From NCBI RefSeq assembly GCF_005843885.1, contig NZ_CP040443.1:4092001-4156000 (forward strand): a DNA stretch of 64,000 bases, written 5' to 3'. Shown in pieces: positions 1 to 7,906 of this stretch. The DNA is from Escherichia sp. E4742. Lineage in GTDB: Bacteria; Pseudomonadota; Gammaproteobacteria; Enterobacterales; Enterobacteriaceae. The position numbers were made by a program, and so were the translations under genes. The notes beneath the pieces are model-generated. The model ran no database searches. It was given only the letters and a program-made list of their open reading frames with translations, and was not told the origin of the DNA. Numbering within the stretch: position 1 is the first letter of the stretch; the number at the start of each line of letters is the position of its first letter.

Positions 1-1
1 G

Positions 2-1357
2 AAGGCTTACGAACGACTGCAGACGCCGCTGGAGAAATATACCGCCCGTCAGGAAGAACTGAATAAGGCACTGAAAGACGGGAAAATCCTGCAGGCAGAT
101 TACAACACGCTGATGGCGGCGGCGAAAAAGGATTATGAAGCGACGCTGAAAAAGCCGAAACAGTCCGGCGTGAAGGTGTCTGCGGGCGATCGTCAGGAAG
201 ACAGTGCTCATGTTGCCCTGCTGACGCTTCAGGCAGAACTCCGGACGCTGGAGAAACATGCCGGAGCGAATGAGAAAATCAGCCAGCAGCGCCGGGATTT
301 GTGGAAGGCAGAAAGTCAGTTCGCGGTACTGGAGGAGGCGGCACAACGTCGCCAGCTGTCCGCACAGGAGAAATCCCTGCTGGCGCATAAAGATGAGACG
401 CTGGAGTACAAACGCCAGCTGGCTGCACTTGGTGACAAGGTTACGTATCAGGAGCGCCTGAACGCGCTGGCGCAGCAGGCGGATAAATTCGCACAGCAGC
501 AACGGGCAAAACGGGCAGCCATTGAGGCGAAAAACCGGGGGCTGACTGACCGGCAGGCAGCGCGGGACGCCACGGAACAGCGCCTGAAGGAACAGTATGG
601 CGATAATCCTCTGGCGCTGAATAACGTCATGTCAGAGCAGAAAAAGACCTGGGCGGCTGAAGACCAGCTTCGCGGGAGCTGGATGGCAGGCCTCAAGTCT
701 GGCTGGAGTGAGTGGGAAGAGAGCGCCACGGACAGTATGTCGCAGGTTAAAAGTGCTGCCACGCAGACCTTTGATGGTATTGCACAGAATATGGCGGCGA
801 TGCTGACCGGCAGTGAGCAGAACTGGCGCAGCTTCACCCGTTCCGTGCTGTCCATGATGACAGAAATTCTGCTTAAGCAGGCAATGGTGGGGATTGTCGG
901 GAGTATCGGCAGCGCCATTGGCGGTGCTGCCAGTAGTGGCGCATCAGCGTCTGGTGGTACAGCCATTCAGGCAGCTGCGGCGAAATTCCATTTTGCGACC
1001 GGGGGATTTACGGGAACCGGCGGCAAATATGAGCCTGCGGGGATTGTTCACCGTGGTGAATTTGTCTTCACGAAGGAGGCAACCAGCCGGATTGGCGTGG
1101 GGAATCTCTACCGGCTGATGCGCGGCTATGCCACCGGTGGTTATGTCGGTACACCGGGCAGCCTGGCGGACAGCCGGTCGCAGGCGTCCGGGAAGTTTGA
1201 GCAGAATAACCATGTGGTGATTAATAACGACGGCACGAACGGTCAGATAGGTCCGGCTGCTCTGAAGGCGGTGTATGACATGGCCCGCAAGGGTGCCCGT
1301 GATGAAATTCAGACACAGATGCGTGATGGTGGCCTGTTCTCCGGAGGTGGACGATGA
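2..1357 (+). CDS. H: Phage tail tape measure protein, C-terminal part (lambda gpH-like)
   Basis: This is the 3' part of the lambda-type tail tape measure gene. The frame is open from base 2, so the start lies to the left of the window and about 450 residues are visible. The protein sets tail-tube length and is injected with the DNA. The visible part is rich in Gln, Lys and Ala with long helical stretches. It then has a Gly/Ala-rich hydrophobic segment near 880-970, and ends in the Gly-rich tail seen in lambda gpH. Its stop overlaps the start of M in an ATGA junction, as in lambda. Identification rests on sequence character and on the conserved H-M-L-K-I-J order. Confidence 0.95.
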   Translation, partial: KAYERLQTPLEKYTARQEELNKALKDGKILQADYNTLMAAAKKDYEATLKKPKQSGVKVSAGDRQEDSAHVALLTLQAELRTLEKHAGANEKISQQRRDLWKAESQFAVLEEAAQRRQLSAQEKSLLAHKDETLEYKRQLAALGDKVTYQERLNALAQQADKFAQQQRAKRAAIEAKNRGLTDRQAARDATEQRLKEQYGDNPLALNNVMSEQKKTWAAEDQLRGSWMAGLKSGWSEWEESATDSMSQVKSAATQTFDGIAQNMAAMLTGSEQNWRSFTRSVLSMMTEILLKQAMVGIVGSIGSAIGGAASSGASASGGTAIQAAAAKFHFATGGFTGTGGKYEPAGIVHRGEFVFTKEATSRIGVGNLYRLMRGYATGGYVGTPGSLADSRSQASGKFEQNNHVVINNDGTNGQIGPAALKAVYDMARKGARDEIQTQMRDGGLFSGGGR

Positions 1358-1683
1358 AAACCTTCCGCTGGAAAGTGAAACCCGGTATGGATGTGGCTTC
1401 GGCCCCTTCCGTCAGGAAGGTGCGCTTTGGTGATGGTTACTCCCAGCGCGCGCCTGCCGGGCTGAATGCCAACCTGAAAACGTACAGCGTGACGATTTCT
1501 GTCCCCCGTTGGGAGGCCACGGCGCTGGAATCGTTTCTGGCAGAGCACGGAGGCTGGAAAGCCTTTCTGTGGACGCCGCCTTATGACTGGCGGCAGATAA
1601 AGGTGATCTGCGCAAAATGGTCGTCGCGGGTCAGTATGCTGCGTGTTGAGTTCAGCGCAGAGTTTGAACAGGTGGTGAACTGA
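1354..1683 (+). CDS. M: Minor tail protein M
   Basis: This 109-residue protein has the same length as lambda gpM, a minor tail protein that acts in building the tail tip complex after the tape measure protein. It is small and Trp/Tyr-rich, with a central FLWTPP motif typical of the family. It starts inside the stop of H (ATGA) and its own stop overlaps the L start (TGATG), so translation of H, M and L is probably coupled. No frameshift or truncation is visible. Confidence 0.95.
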   Translation: MKTFRWKVKPGMDVASAPSVRKVRFGDGYSQRAPAGLNANLKTYSVTISVPRWEATALESFLAEHGGWKAFLWTPPYDWRQIKVICAKWSSRVSMLRVEFSAEFEQVVN

Positions 1684-2381
1684 TGCAGGATATCCGACAG
1701 GAAACACTGAATGAATGCACCCGTGCGGAGCAGTCTGCCAGCGTGGTGCTCTGGGAAATCGATCTGACAGAGGTTGGTGGAGAACGTTATTTTTTCTGTA
1801 ATGAGCAGAACGAAAAAGGTGAGCCGGTCACCTGGCAGGGGCGACAGTATCAGGCGTATCCCATTCAGGGGAGTGGTTTCGAACTGAATGGCAAAGGCAC
1901 CAGTACGCGCCCCACGCTGACGGTTTCTAACCTGTACGGTATGGTCACTGGGATGGCGGAAGACCTGCAGAGTCTGGTCGGCGGAACGGTGGTCAGGCGT
2001 AAGGTTTATGCCCGTTTTCTGGATGCGGTGAACTTCGTCAACGGAAACAGCGACGCCGATCCGGAGCAGGAGGTGATTAGCCGCTGGCGCATCGAGCAGT
2101 GCAGCGAACTGAGCGCGGTCAGTGCCTCTTTTGTACTGTCCACGCCGACGGAAACGGATGGTGCCGTTTTTCCGGGACGTATCATGCTGGCCAACACCTG
2201 CACCTGGACCTATCGCGGTGATGAGTGCGGTTATAACGGTCCGGCTGTCGCTGATGAATATGACCAGCCGACGTCCGATATCACGAAGGATAAATGCAGC
2301 AAATGCCTGAGTGGCTGTAAGTTTCGCAATAATGTCGGCAACTTTGGCGGCTTCCTTTCCATTAACAAACTTTCGCAGTAA
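1683..2381 (+). CDS. L: Minor tail protein L
   Basis: At 232 residues this matches lambda gpL, a tail tip component. In lambda, gpL carries an iron-sulfur cluster bound by Cys residues in its C-terminal part. Here the C-terminal third has several Cys (the CSKCLSGCKFRNN stretch plus Cys in the TWTYRGDECGYNG region), so cluster binding is likely retained. It lies between M and K with a 1-nt overlap upstream and a 5-nt gap downstream. It is a structural protein of the baseplate hub and is expressed only in lytic growth. Confidence 0.95.
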   Translation: MQDIRQETLNECTRAEQSASVVLWEIDLTEVGGERYFFCNEQNEKGEPVTWQGRQYQAYPIQGSGFELNGKGTSTRPTLTVSNLYGMVTGMAEDLQSLVGGTVVRRKVYARFLDAVNFVNGNSDADPEQEVISRWRIEQCSELSAVSASFVLSTPTETDGAVFPGRIMLANTCTWTYRGDECGYNGPAVADEYDQPTSDITKDKCSKCLSGCKFRNNVGNFGGFLSINKLSQ

Positions 2382-2386
2382 ATCCC

Positions 2387-3130
2387 ATGACAGAGACAGA
2401 ATCAGCGATTCTGGCGCACGCCCGACGATGTGCGCCAGCGGAGTCGTGCGGCTTCGTAGTGAGAACGCCGGAGGGGGAAAGATATTTTCCCTGCGTGAAT
2501 ATCTCCGGTGAGCCGGAGGATTATTTCCGGATGTCGCCGGAGGACTGGCTGCGGGCAGAAATGCAGGGTGAGATTGTGGCGCTGGTCCACAGCCACCCCG
2601 GTGGTCTGCCCTGGCTGAGTGAGGCCGACCGGCGGCTGCAGGTGCAGAGTGATTTGCCGTGGTGGCTGGTCTGCCGGGGGGCGATTCACAAGTTCCGCTG
2701 TGTGCCACATCTTACCGGGCGGCGCTTTGAGCACGGGGTGACGGACTGTTACACGCTGTTCCGGGACGCTTACCATCTGGCGGGGATTGAGATGCCGGAT
2801 TTTCATCGCGGGGATGACTGGTGGCGTAACGGTCAGAATCTCTATCTGGATAATCTGGAGGCCACAGGGCTGTATCAGGTGCCGTTGTCATCAGCACAAC
2901 CGGGCGATGTGCTGCTGTGCTGTTTTGGTTCATCGGTGCCGAATCATGCCGCCATTTACTGTGGTGATGGCGAGCTGCTGCACCATATTCCTGAACAACT
3001 GAGCAAACGAGAGAGGTATACCGACAAATGGCAGCGACGCACACACTCCCTCTGGCGTCACCGGGCATGGCACGCATCTGCCTTTACGGGGATTTACAAC
3101 GATTTGGCCGCCGCATCGACCTTCGTGTGA
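2387..3130 (+). CDS. K: Tail tip peptidase, JAB/MPN plus NlpC/P60 (gpK-like)
   Basis: This 247-residue protein has two hydrolase-like halves. The N-terminal half resembles a JAB/MPN metalloprotease, with HSHPGG and a downstream Asp near residues 68-80. The C-terminal half is NlpC/P60-like, with a Cys in the VTDCYTLFRDAY segment and a His in PNHAAIYCG. In lambda, gpK is needed for tail tip assembly and may trim the tape measure protein or cut peptidoglycan at infection. Older lambda annotations used a shorter K of about 199 residues; the start used here takes in the whole JAB domain. Its last 103 nt overlap the start of I, as in lambda. Confidence 0.93.
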   Translation: MTETESAILAHARRCAPAESCGFVVRTPEGERYFPCVNISGEPEDYFRMSPEDWLRAEMQGEIVALVHSHPGGLPWLSEADRRLQVQSDLPWWLVCRGAIHKFRCVPHLTGRRFEHGVTDCYTLFRDAYHLAGIEMPDFHRGDDWWRNGQNLYLDNLEATGLYQVPLSSAQPGDVLLCCFGSSVPNHAAIYCGDGELLHHIPEQLSKRERYTDKWQRRTHSLWRHRAWHASAFTGIYNDLAAASTFV

Positions 3131-3699
3131 AAACGGGGGCTGAAGCCATCCGCGCACTGGCCACACAGCTCCCGGCGTTTCGTCAGAAACTGAGCGACGG
3201 CTGGTATCAGGTACGGATTGCCGGGCGGGACGTCAGCACGTCCGGGTTAACGGCGCAGTTACATGAGACTCTGCCTGATGGCGCTGTGATTCATATTGTT
3301 CCCAGAGTCGCCGGGGCCAAGTCAGGTGGCGTATTCCAGATTGTCCTGGGAGCAGCCGCCATTGCCGGATCATTCTTTACTGCCGGAGCCACCCTTGCAG
3401 CGTGGGGGGCAGCCATTGGGGCCGGTGGTATGACCGGCATCCTGTTTTCTCTCGGTGCCAGTATGGTGCTCGGTGGTGTGGCCCAGATGCTGGCACCGAA
3501 AGCCAGAACTCCCCGTACACAGACAACGGATAACGGTAAGCAGAACACCTATTTCTCCTCACTGGATAACATGGTTGCCCAGGGCAATGTTATGCCTGTT
3601 CTGTATGGTGAAATGCGCGTGGGGTCACGTGTGGCATCTCAGGAGATCAGCACGGCAGACGAAGGGGACGGTGGTCAGGTTGTGGTGATTGGTCGCTGA
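3028..3699 (+). CDS. I: Tail tip assembly protein I
   Basis: The product is 223 residues, the same as lambda gpI. It acts in assembly of the tail tip with J, K and L and is thought to be absent from the finished virion. A ubiquitin-like beta-grasp N-terminal half is followed by Ala/Gly-rich hydrophobic stretches (about residues 105-155) that could form two membrane-like helices, and then a polar C-terminus. It starts 103 nt inside K in another frame, the usual lambdoid arrangement. A short GC hairpin follows before J. Confidence 0.94.
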   Translation: MAATHTLPLASPGMARICLYGDLQRFGRRIDLRVKTGAEAIRALATQLPAFRQKLSDGWYQVRIAGRDVSTSGLTAQLHETLPDGAVIHIVPRVAGAKSGGVFQIVLGAAAIAGSFFTAGATLAAWGAAIGAGGMTGILFSLGASMVLGGVAQMLAPKARTPRTQTTDNGKQNTYFSSLDNMVAQGNVMPVLYGEMRVGSRVASQEISTADEGDGGQVVVIGR

Positions 3700-3718
3700 T
3701 GCAAAATGTTTTATGTGA

Positions 3719-3738
3719 AACCGCCTCCGGGCGGTTTT
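3719..3738 (+). terminator. Hairpin between I and J
   Basis: An inverted repeat CCGCC-tccg-GGCGG (3721-3734) is followed by TTTTGT. It has the form of a weak intrinsic terminator or an RNA-processing stem within the late operon. Because J must be expressed from the same antiterminated late transcript, it probably acts as an attenuator only when Q antitermination is absent. Confidence 0.5.
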
Positions 3739-3759
3739 GTCGTTTATGGAGCATGACGA

Positions 3760-6700
3760 ATGGGTAAAGGCAGCAGTAAGGGGCATACCCCGCGCGAAGC
3801 AAAGGACAACCTGAAGTCCACGCAGTTGCTGAGTGTGATCGATGCCATCAGCGAAGGGCCGATAGAAGGTCCGGTGGATGGATTAAAAAGCGTGCTGCTG
3901 AACAGTACACCGGTGCTGGACAGTGAGGGAAATACCAACATCTCCGGCGTCACGGTGGTGTTCCGGGCAGGTGAGCAGGAACAGACACCGCCGGAGGGTT
4001 TTGAATCCTCCGGATCCGAGACGGTGCTGGGTACGGAAGTGAAATACGACACGCCGATCACCCGGACCATCACGTCGGCAAACATCGACCGTCTGCGCTT
4101 TACCTTCGGTGTGCAGGCACTGGTGGAAACCACCTCAAAGGGGGACCGGAATCCGTCGGAAGTCCGCCTGCTGATTCAGATACAACGTAACGGTGGCTGG
4201 GTGACGGAAAAAGACATCACCATTAAGGGCAAAACCACCTCGCAGTATCTGGCCTCGGTGGTGGTGGGTAACCTGCCGCCGCGCCCGTTCAACATCCGGA
4301 TGCGCAGGATGACACCGGACAGCACCACAGACCAGCTGCAGAACAAAACGCTCTGGTCGTCATACACCGAAATCATCGATGTGAAACAGTGCTACCCGAA
4401 CACGGCACTGGTCGGCGTGCAGGTGGATTCGGAGCAGTTCGGCAGCCAGCAGGTGAGCCGTAATTATCATCTTCGCGGGCGCATTCTGCAGGTGCCGTCG
4501 AACTATAACCCGCAGACGCGGCAATACAGCGGTATCTGGGACGGAACGTTTAAGCCAGCATACAGCGACAATATGGCCTGGTGTCTGTGGGATATGCTGA
4601 CCCACCCGCGCTACGGCATGGGGAAACGTCTTGGTGCGGCGGATGTGGATAAATGGGCGCTGTATGTCATCGGCCAGTACTGCGACCAGTCTGTACCGAA
4701 TGGTTTTGGTGGCACGGAGCCGCGTATCACCTGTAATGCCTACCTGACCACACAGCGTAAGGCGTGGGATGTGCTCAGTGATTTCTGCTCGGCGATGCGC
4801 TGTATGCCGGTATGGAACGGGCAGACGCTGACGTTCGTGCAGGACCGACCGTCGGATAAGGTGTGGACCTATAACCGCAGTAATGTGGTGACGCCGGATG
4901 ATGGCGCGCCGTTCCGCTACAGCTTCAGCGCCCTGAAGGACCGCCATAATGCCGTTGAGGTGAACTGGATTGACCCGAATAACGGCTGGGAGACAGCGAC
5001 AGAGCTTGTGGAGGACACGCAGGCCATTGCCCGTTACGGTCGTAACGTCACGAAGATGGATGCCTTTGGCTGTACCAGTCGGGGGCAGGCGCACCGCGCC
5101 GGGCTGTGGCTGATTAAAACGGAGCTGCTGGAAACGCAGACCGTGGACTTCAGCGTGGGCGCAGAAGGGCTTCGCCATGTACCGGGCGATGTCATTGAAA
5201 TCTGTGATGATGACTATGCGGGGATCAGCATCGGCGGGCGTGTGCTGGCGGTGAACAGCCAGACCCGGACGCTGACGCTCGACCGTGAAATCACGCTGCC
5301 ATCCTCCGGCACCACGCTGATAAGCCTGGTTGACGGGCAGGGGAATCCGGTCAGCGTGGAGGTCCAGTCCGTCACCGACGGCGTGAAGGTGAAAGTGAGC
5401 CGGGTTCCTGACGGCGTTGCCGAGTACAGCGTGTGGGGGCTGAAGCTGCCGACGCTGCGCCAGCGCCTGTTCCGCTGCGTGAGTATCCGTGAGAATGACG
5501 ACGGCACGTATGCCATCACCGCTGTGCAGCATGTGCCGGAGAAAGAGGCCATCGTGGATAACGGGGCGCACTTTGACGGCGACCAGAGCGGCACGGTGAA
5601 TGGTGTCACGCCGCCAGCGGTGCAGCACCTGACCGCAGAAGTCACCGCAGACAGCGGGGAATACCAGGTGCTGGCGCGCTGGGATACGCCGAAGGTGGTG
5701 AGGGGGGTGAGCTTTATGCTTCGCCTGACCGTGGCAGCGGATGACGGCAGTGAGCGGCTGGTCAGCACGGCCAGGACGACGGAAACCACATACCGCTTCA
5801 CGCAACTGGCGCTGGGAAATTACAGGCTGACAGTCCGGGCGGTAAATGCGTGGGGACAGCAGGGCGATCCGGCATCGGTATCGTTCCGGATTGCCGCACC
5901 GGCAGCACCGTCGCGGATTGAGCTGACGCCGGGCTATTTTCAGATAACCGCCACGCCGCATCTTGCGGTTTATGACCCGACGGTACAGTTTGAGTTCTGG
6001 TTCTCGGAAAAGCGGATTGCGGATATCAGGCAGGTTGAAACCACAGCACGCTATCTTGGTACGGCGCTGTACTGGATAGCCGCCAGTATCAATATTAAGC
6101 CGGGCCATGATTATTATTTTTATATCCGCAGTGTGAATACTGTTGGTAAATCGGCATTCGTGGAGGCTGTCGGTCGGGCGAGCGATGATGCGGAAGGTTA
6201 CCTGGATTTTTTCAAAGGCCAGATAACCGAATCCCATCTCGGCAAGGAGCTGCTGGAAAAAGTCGAGCTGACGGAGGATAACGCCAGCAAACTGGAGGAG
6301 TTTTCGAAAGAGTGGAAGGACGCCAACGATAAATGGAATGCCATGTGGGGCGTCAAAATTGAGCAGACCGAAGACGGCAAACATTATGTCGCGGGGCTTG
6401 GCCTCAGCATGGAGGATACAGAGGAAGGCAAACTGAGCCAGTTCCTGGTTGCCGCTAACCGTATCGCGTTTATTGATCCGTCCAGTGGCAACACGAAACC
6501 GATGTTTGTGGCGCAGGGCAACCAGATATTCATGAACGAAGTGTTTCTGAAATATCTGACGGCTCCCACCATTACCAGCGGCGGTAATCCTCCGTCATTT
6601 TCCCTTACACCGGACGGGCGGCTGACGGCGAGAAATGCCGATATCAGCGGTAACGTGAATGCGAACTCCGGGACGCTCAATAATGTCACGGTAAATGAAA

Positions 6701-7173
6701 ACTGTACGATTAAGGGCATGCTGGAGGCGAACCAGGTCAGAGGTGACTTCGTTAAAACTGTATCCAAATCATTCCCGAAACAGGCTGGTACGTGGGGTAA
6801 CACGGAAACACCAGGCGGGACGGTTACAGTCACCATTTACGATGATCATAACTTTGACCGCCAGATTATTATTCCGCCCATTATTTTTAACGGTGTGGCG
6901 TATGACGATCCGGGGAGCGGTAATAAACCGGGAGGTACGCGATACACGGGTTATGGTTTTGAAGTTCGCAAAAACGGCGTATTAATCGCATCCAGAGAAA
7001 CTAAAGGAGCCATTCCCGGTAGTTACAGTGCGGTTATTGATATGCCGAGTGGTGGTGGTAGCGTCACTCTGGAGTTTAAGATTTTCCAGAAAGGCAATCG
7101 GGGCGCAGGTAACATCACAGACTGTACGGTGATTGTGACCAAAAAAGCTGCTTCCGGTATCAGTATCCGTTGA
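3760..7173 (+). CDS. J: Host-specificity (central tail fibre) protein J
   Basis: A 1137-residue homologue of lambda gpJ (1132 residues), the tip protein that binds the outer-membrane receptor. The first ~900 residues follow lambda J closely: an N-terminal hub segment, then fibronectin type III-like modules around residues 620-800. A coiled segment lies near 840-870, where DNASKLEEFSKEWKD is seen. The last ~170 residues are Gly-rich, end in a beta-structured domain, and do not resemble lambda's LamB-binding end as I recall it. This suggests a different receptor. The gene has its own start after a hairpin and ends before a strong terminator. Confidence 0.95.
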   Translation: MGKGSSKGHTPREAKDNLKSTQLLSVIDAISEGPIEGPVDGLKSVLLNSTPVLDSEGNTNISGVTVVFRAGEQEQTPPEGFESSGSETVLGTEVKYDTPITRTITSANIDRLRFTFGVQALVETTSKGDRNPSEVRLLIQIQRNGGWVTEKDITIKGKTTSQYLASVVVGNLPPRPFNIRMRRMTPDSTTDQLQNKTLWSSYTEIIDVKQCYPNTALVGVQVDSEQFGSQQVSRNYHLRGRILQVPSNYNPQTRQYSGIWDGTFKPAYSDNMAWCLWDMLTHPRYGMGKRLGAADVDKWALYVIGQYCDQSVPNGFGGTEPRITCNAYLTTQRKAWDVLSDFCSAMRCMPVWNGQTLTFVQDRPSDKVWTYNRSNVVTPDDGAPFRYSFSALKDRHNAVEVNWIDPNNGWETATELVEDTQAIARYGRNVTKMDAFGCTSRGQAHRAGLWLIKTELLETQTVDFSVGAEGLRHVPGDVIEICDDDYAGISIGGRVLAVNSQTRTLTLDREITLPSSGTTLISLVDGQGNPVSVEVQSVTDGVKVKVSRVPDGVAEYSVWGLKLPTLRQRLFRCVSIRENDDGTYAITAVQHVPEKEAIVDNGAHFDGDQSGTVNGVTPPAVQHLTAEVTADSGEYQVLARWDTPKVVRGVSFMLRLTVAADDGSERLVSTARTTETTYRFTQLALGNYRLTVRAVNAWGQQGDPASVSFRIAAPAAPSRIELTPGYFQITATPHLAVYDPTVQFEFWFSEKRIADIRQVETTARYLGTALYWIAASINIKPGHDYYFYIRSVNTVGKSAFVEAVGRASDDAEGYLDFFKGQITESHLGKELLEKVELTEDNASKLEEFSKEWKDANDKWNAMWGVKIEQTEDGKHYVAGLGLSMEDTEEGKLSQFLVAANRIAFIDPSSGNTKPMFVAQGNQIFMNEVFLKYLTAPTITSGGNPPSFSLTPDGRLTARNADISGNVNANSGTLNNVTVNENCTIKGMLEANQVRGDFVKTVSKSFPKQAGTWGNTETPGGTVTVTIYDDHNFDRQIIIPPIIFNGVAYDDPGSGNKPGGTRYTGYGFEVRKNGVLIASRETKGAIPGSYSAVIDMPSGGGSVTLEFKIFQKGNRGAGNITDCTVIVTKKAASGISIR

Positions 7174-7194
7174 AATATTTATAACCCAAATACG

Positions 7195-7218
7195 GGCGCC
7201 AGAAATGGCGCCTTTTTT
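7195..7218 (+). terminator. Terminator after J
   Basis: A perfect 6-bp stem GGCGCC-agaaat-GGCGCC is followed directly by six T residues (7213-7218). This is a textbook intrinsic terminator closing the J cistron, and it separates lom, which can be expressed from the lysogen, from the late tail operon. Confidence 0.8.
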
Positions 7219-7242
7219 ATTGCAGAAAAGCGAGAGGTAATT

Positions 7243-7842
7243 ATGCGTAAATTATGTGCTGTTATTCTGTCTGCAGTAGTCTGGCTGGTCGCCGCTGGTA
7301 CGCCAGCGAGTGCAGCAGAGCATCAGTCCACACTAAGCGGAGGGTATCTTCAGTCCCATACTGATATGCCCGGCAACGATGACCTGAAGGGCATTAACGT
7401 GAAATACCGTTATGAATTTACGGACACGCTGGGGCTGGTGACGTCATTCAGCTATGCAGGAGACAAGAATCGCCAGATTACCCGTTACAGCGATACCCGC
7501 TGGCATGAAGATTCAGTGCGTAACCGCTGGTTCAGCGTGATGGCGGGGCCGTCTGTACGCGTGAATGAATGGTTCAGTGCTTATGCGATGGCGGGTGTGG
7601 CTTACAGCCGTGTTTCGACCTTCTCCGGAGATTATCTCCGCGTAACTGATAACAAGGGGAAAACGCACGATGTGCTGACCGGAAGTGATGACGGTCGCCA
7701 CAGCAACACGTCTCTGGCGTGGGGGGCTGGCGTGCAGTTTAACCCGACCGAATCCGTGGCCATTGATATTGCTTATGAAGGTTCCGGCAGTGGCGACTGG
7801 CGTACTGACGGTTTCATCGTGGGTGTCGGTTATAAATTCTGA
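7243..7842 (+). CDS. lom: Outer membrane protein Lom (Ail/OmpX family)
   Basis: A 199-residue outer membrane beta-barrel of the Ail/Lom/OmpX family, made by lambdoid lysogens and linked to adhesion to human cells and serum survival. It has a clear signal peptide (Lys-rich start, hydrophobic core, cleavage after TPASA near residue 25). Alternating amphipathic strands follow, ending in GYKF with a C-terminal Phe, the usual outer-membrane insertion signal. Lambda Lom is 206 residues, so this is full length. Terminators flank it on both sides, which fits an independent lysogenic-conversion gene. Confidence 0.93.
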   Translation: MRKLCAVILSAVVWLVAAGTPASAAEHQSTLSGGYLQSHTDMPGNDDLKGINVKYRYEFTDTLGLVTSFSYAGDKNRQITRYSDTRWHEDSVRNRWFSVMAGPSVRVNEWFSAYAMAGVAYSRVSTFSGDYLRVTDNKGKTHDVLTGSDDGRHSNTSLAWGAGVQFNPTESVAIDIAYEGSGSGDWRTDGFIVGVGYKF

Positions 7843-7868
7843 TTAGCCAGGTAACACAGTGTTATGAC

Positions 7869-7895
7869 AGCCCGCCGGTTCAGGCGGGCTTTTTT
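7869..7895 (+). terminator. Terminator after lom
   Basis: An 8-bp inverted repeat AGCCCGCC-ggttca-GGCGGGCT is followed by a T run up to 7895. It is a strong intrinsic terminator. The side tail fibre gene begins only 11 nt further on, so stf must be transcribed by antiterminated read-through or by a promoter not seen here. Confidence 0.8.
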
Positions 7896-7906
7896 GTGGA
7901 GTGGAT

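Noticed and set aside
1581..2708. 375-codon minus-strand frame over L and K
   Set aside because: Antisense to well-supported lambda tail genes L and K.
4360..6384. 674-codon open frame on the minus strand within J
   Set aside because: It is the antisense shadow of the long, GC-rich J gene. It has no ribosome site or recognisable domain, and J is unmistakable.
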